Positions 7,088-8,302 of a stretch of 8,302 nucleotides of DNA are shown here, piece after piece. A program made the position numbers and the translations under genes. Origin of the DNA: an uncultured Fidelibacterota bacterium (GTDB lineage Bacteria; Fidelibacterota; Marinisomatia; SCGC-AAA003-L08; D37C17); NCBI GenBank assembly GCA_913049525.1, contig CAJWYZ010000054.1, positions 1 to 8,302 of the forward strand, in the 5' to 3' direction. Every line of letters begins with the position of its first letter. Positions within the stretch are counted from its first letter, which is position 1. The notes under the pieces were generated by a model. That model worked only from the letters and a program-made list of their open reading frames with translations. It was not told the DNA's origin and searched no databases.

Positions 7088-8302
7088 TTACGCCTCAAAC
7101 ACATCCGTTTTCCAAATATCAAAACCAAAATCACCAACAGGATCCACCTGTTCGCTTGGGATGGATTCTACAAATTTCTGTAATCGTTTATGATGATGAA
7201 CTACTTCTCCGATTATAATAACAGCTGGAGTTTTTATAGATTCTCCTTTTAATGCTTTTTCAACTTTTTCCAACGTTGATAAAAATATCGCTTGAGAAAC
7301 CATAGTTCCATTCTGGACAATTGCCAAGGGAGTTGAACCTGGCTTTCCGTTCTCAACGAGGGCAGCTGCAATTTTGCTGATATTTTTAACACCCATATAA
7401 AAAACCAGCGTTGAGTCCAAATCTGCCAAGGCTCTCCAATTATGCCGTCCATTTTTCTCACATTGATGTCCAGTAATGAGTGTTGTACTCTGTGCTTCAT
7501 TTCGAGAGGTTAATGGAATACCGAACCCTGCCGCAGCACCTAATCCGGCGGTAATACCTGCAATCACTTCAAACGTAATACCTGCTGTGGTCAATGCTTC
7601 CGCTTCTTCAGCACCCCTGCCAAATATGAAGGGGTCACCCCCCTTTAAGCGTACTACTATTTTACCCTTGTTGGCTTCTTCAATTAATAGGCTCTGAATG
7701 GTATCTTGGCTTACAGAATGTTTTCCTTCACGTTTACCTACAAATATCTTTTCTGCATTAGTATTAATCTCGAATACTAAATGAGGATGGACCAACGCAT
7801 CATGTAAAATCACATCTGCACTTTGGATAGCATGTAACCCTTTAACCGTGATAAGTTCAGGATCTCCTGGTCCGGCACCAACTATAAAGACTTTCCCACG
7901 TTTAGCCTGTTTTTGAATGAATTTATTTTGAGAATCTTTTACCAATTTCTCCATTACCAGCTGTTTCTCTGAGTAGGATGATATTGAATTGATTATTTTT
8001 TTCCTCTGCAAGGCCAATTTTTCTAATGCCTTGCCCCACATCCCTTTAGATGTATTAGAAATATGATCCCTAATATATTTACCAAATGATGGGCATTTAC
8101 CATTGGTAGAAATGGCTACTTTTACATCCCCATCCTGAAAAACAGAACCCATATAAAAAGTACATAGCGATGGCTGATCAACAACATTTACCGGTATGCC
8201 ATTTTTCTGGGAGTCCTCATATATTTGTCGGTTCACATTATCATCATCTGTTGCAGCAATTATTAATTTATAACCTTTCACATCATTTTCTCGATAAATA
8301 GC
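7088..8302 (-). CDS. cysG: Siroheme synthase: precorrin-2 dehydrogenase/ferrochelatase fused to uroporphyrinogen-III C-methyltransferase (5'-truncated)
   Basis: A cytosolic multifunctional enzyme that makes siroheme, the cofactor of assimilatory sulfite and nitrite reductases, from uroporphyrinogen III. The frame stays open to the window edge, so the GTG at 8279-8281 is internal; compared with E. coli CysG (457 residues) about 60 N-terminal residues with the NAD-binding glycines are missing. About 404 residues are visible. Numbered from the edge, the N-terminal half shows IIAATDDDNVNRQ, then NVVDQPSLC whose D42 matches the key CysG Asp104, then ISTNG where CysG has SSGG. A helical linker follows. 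The methyltransferase half has VGAGPGDPEL (141-150), DALV (168-171), VVRLKGGDPFIFGRGAEE (216-233), FYMGV (301-305) and TPAVIIIGEVV (358-368), all SAM/substrate motifs of this family. About 25 residues trail beyond the usual end (VDPVGDFGFDIW). It is convergent with ilvE. Confidence 0.95.
   Translation of the reverse strand, partial: AIYRENDVKGYKLIIAATDDDNVNRQIYEDSQKNGIPVNVVDQPSLCTFYMGSVFQDGDVKVAISTNGKCPSFGKYIRDHISNTSKGMWGKALEKLALQRKKIINSISSYSEKQLVMEKLVKDSQNKFIQKQAKRGKVFIVGAGPGDPELITVKGLHAIQSADVILHDALVHPHLVFEINTNAEKIFVGKREGKHSVSQDTIQSLLIEEANKGKIVVRLKGGDPFIFGRGAEEAEALTTAGITFEVIAGITAGLGAAAGFGIPLTSRNEAQSTTLITGHQCEKNGRHNWRALADLDSTLVFYMGVKNISKIAAALVENGKPGSTPLAIVQNGTMVSQAIFLSTLEKVEKALKGESIKTPAVIIIGEVVHHHKRLQKFVESIPSEQVDPVGDFGFDIWKTDVFEA

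Noticed and set aside
8279..8281. GTG at 8281 as the start of siroheme synthase
   Set aside because: The frame is open to the window edge with residues that fit CysG, and a start here would lack the whole NAD-binding glycine loop.

Overview
The window is an AT-rich stretch of ordinary bacterial chromosome with seven protein-coding genes, two of them cut by the window edges. I see no RNA genes, insertion sequences, CRISPR arrays, phage genes or toxin modules. The set of genes suggests a heterotroph of the Bacteroidota / Marinimicrobia-like (FCB) group: a three-domain Xaa-Pro aminopeptidase, a long sodium:solute symporter with a C-terminal cytosolic insert, a GH109-type Gfo/Idh/MocA protein with an N-terminal leader, and low GC. 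This assignment comes from protein style only and is tentative.

Layout. Bases 1-1139 (+) hold the C-terminal two thirds of a metal-dependent Xaa-Pro aminopeptidase. A 131-base gap between convergent genes contains a nested inverted repeat. Bases 5857-1271 (-) form a tight four-gene operon, read in the order GH109-like NAD-dependent glycosidase, SSS sodium:solute symporter, YdiI/MenI-like hotdog thioesterase, GHMP (galactokinase-family) kinase. The gaps are 1, 13 and 7 bases. A 183-base divergent promoter region follows. Bases 6041-6994 (+) encode branched-chain aminotransferase IlvE. After a 93-base convergent gap, bases 8302-7088 (-) encode a fused siroheme synthase (CysG type) that lacks its first ~60 residues at the window edge.

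How the genes may work together. The four-gene operon is the most informative part. Its first protein carries the sequence hallmarks of family GH109 alpha-N-acetylgalactosaminidases, and it is followed by a Na+-coupled transporter and a sugar-kinase-type GHMP enzyme. The simplest reading is a small catabolic or salvage unit that frees an amino sugar such as GalNAc from a glycoconjugate, imports it with Na+, and phosphorylates it at C1. The thioesterase has no obvious place in that route. IlvE (branched-chain amino acid metabolism), CysG (siroheme for sulfite or nitrite reductase) and the aminopeptidase (peptide turnover) are housekeeping genes with no evident link to the operon. I did not find a clearly new system; the sugar operon is the best candidate for follow-up.
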